A DNA stretch of 64,000 bases from Porticoccaceae bacterium (GTDB taxonomy: Bacteria; Pseudomonadota; Gammaproteobacteria; Pseudomonadales; Porticoccaceae), in contig JAGPUQ010000026.1 of NCBI GenBank assembly GCA_018069525.1, positions 105,504 to 169,503 of the forward strand. The letters run 5' to 3'. Positions 63,892-64,000 of the stretch are shown here, piece after piece. Both the position numbers and the translations under genes were made by a program. A model generated the notes under the pieces. It saw only the letters and a program-made list of their open reading frames with translations. It was not told where the DNA came from and ran no database searches. How positions within the stretch are numbered: the first letter of the stretch is position 1; each line of letters starts with the position of its first letter.

Positions 63892-64000
63892 TGGCGGTGA
63901 GGGAGGGATTGATGCTTGCAGCCTGGGGCTGCAAACACCCCTTCGGGGCTACGTCGCTGCGCGCCTTGTCCAAATTCGTGGCCGAATTTGTCGAACCGGG
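63892..64000 (-). repeat. Hairpin-rich repeat, copy 2, joined to a tRNA-Ser 3' end, truncated by window edge
   Basis: On the minus strand it ends AATCCCTCCCTCACCGCCA, identical in form to the T-arm half, acceptor strand and GCCA of a bacterial tRNA-Ser that starts GGTGAGG. Instead of the remaining tRNA, the hairpin-rich repeat lies to the right. The window ends inside the repeat. Confidence 0.85.

Noticed and set aside
63892..63910. Complete tRNA-Ser gene
   Set aside because: Only the 3' end is present; no anticodon arm or D-arm can be found within the window.

Overview
The window is a chromosomal core segment of a gammaproteobacterium. By eye the base composition is close to even or slightly GC-rich. 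The gene order closely follows the Pseudomonas/Cellvibrio type: divergent ponA and pilMNOPQ-aroK-aroB-gltBD-hemE; argH divergent from algZ-algR-hemCD-hemX-hemY; yifL-like-lysA-dapF-DUF484-xerC; then glnK-amtB and comM. The fatty-acid and CoA genes and the absence of pseudomonad-specific insertions suggest a marine Cellvibrionales/Spongiibacteraceae-like organism. This is inference: there is no rRNA gene and no complete tRNA gene in the window.

Layout. 1-3.5 kb: two lipoproteins, a periplasmic M48 metalloprotease and SlyD. 3.5-8.6 kb: an AMACR-type CoA enzyme, then a three-gene set (retropepsin-like protease, inactive transglutaminase with seven membrane helices, ATP-grasp glutamate-ligase-like protein) and a small orphan. 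9-12.5 kb: peroxiredoxin, then an acyl-CoA dehydrogenase and acyl-CoA ligase pair. 12.6-18.3 kb: orn, an MscS-like channel, rsgA, psd and a degenerate HD-GYP protein. 18.4-35.3 kb: hemE, gltDB, aroBK, pilQPONM and the divergent class A PBP ponA. 35.4-39.8 kb: cysQ, nudE, yrfG, hslR, pckA. 39.9-47.7 kb: hemYXDC, algR/algZ, argH. 47.6-52 kb: small LptM-like lipoprotein, lysA, dapF, DUF484, xerC. 52-56.3 kb: glnK, amtB, glnK with a sigma-54/NtrC-type control region, then comM. 56.3-63.7 kb: K+-dependent-type membrane pyrophosphatase, DUF3568 lipoprotein, an LpxL-like acyltransferase, a HAD phosphatase, a 2Fe-2S ferredoxin, an enoyl-CoA hydratase and a WecA-family glycosyltransferase. 63.7-64 kb: two copies of a structured repeat on the minus strand joined to a tRNA-Ser 3' tail.

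The most unusual signals are not ordinary genes. (1) At least ten gene 3' ends carry a short degenerate tandem array (unit mostly 13-15 bp) in which nearly every unit contains a stop trinucleotide, and in several cases the gene's own stop codon lies in the first unit. (2) The right edge has a hairpin-rich repeat fused to a tRNA-Ser 3' end and terminator, with a tiny open frame in each copy. (3) The protease/transglutaminase/ATP-grasp set looks like a peptide-modification system with no assigned substrate. (4) Three enzymes have lost or swapped catalytic residues: the HD-GYP protein, the LpxL-like acyltransferase and the acyl-CoA dehydrogenase.
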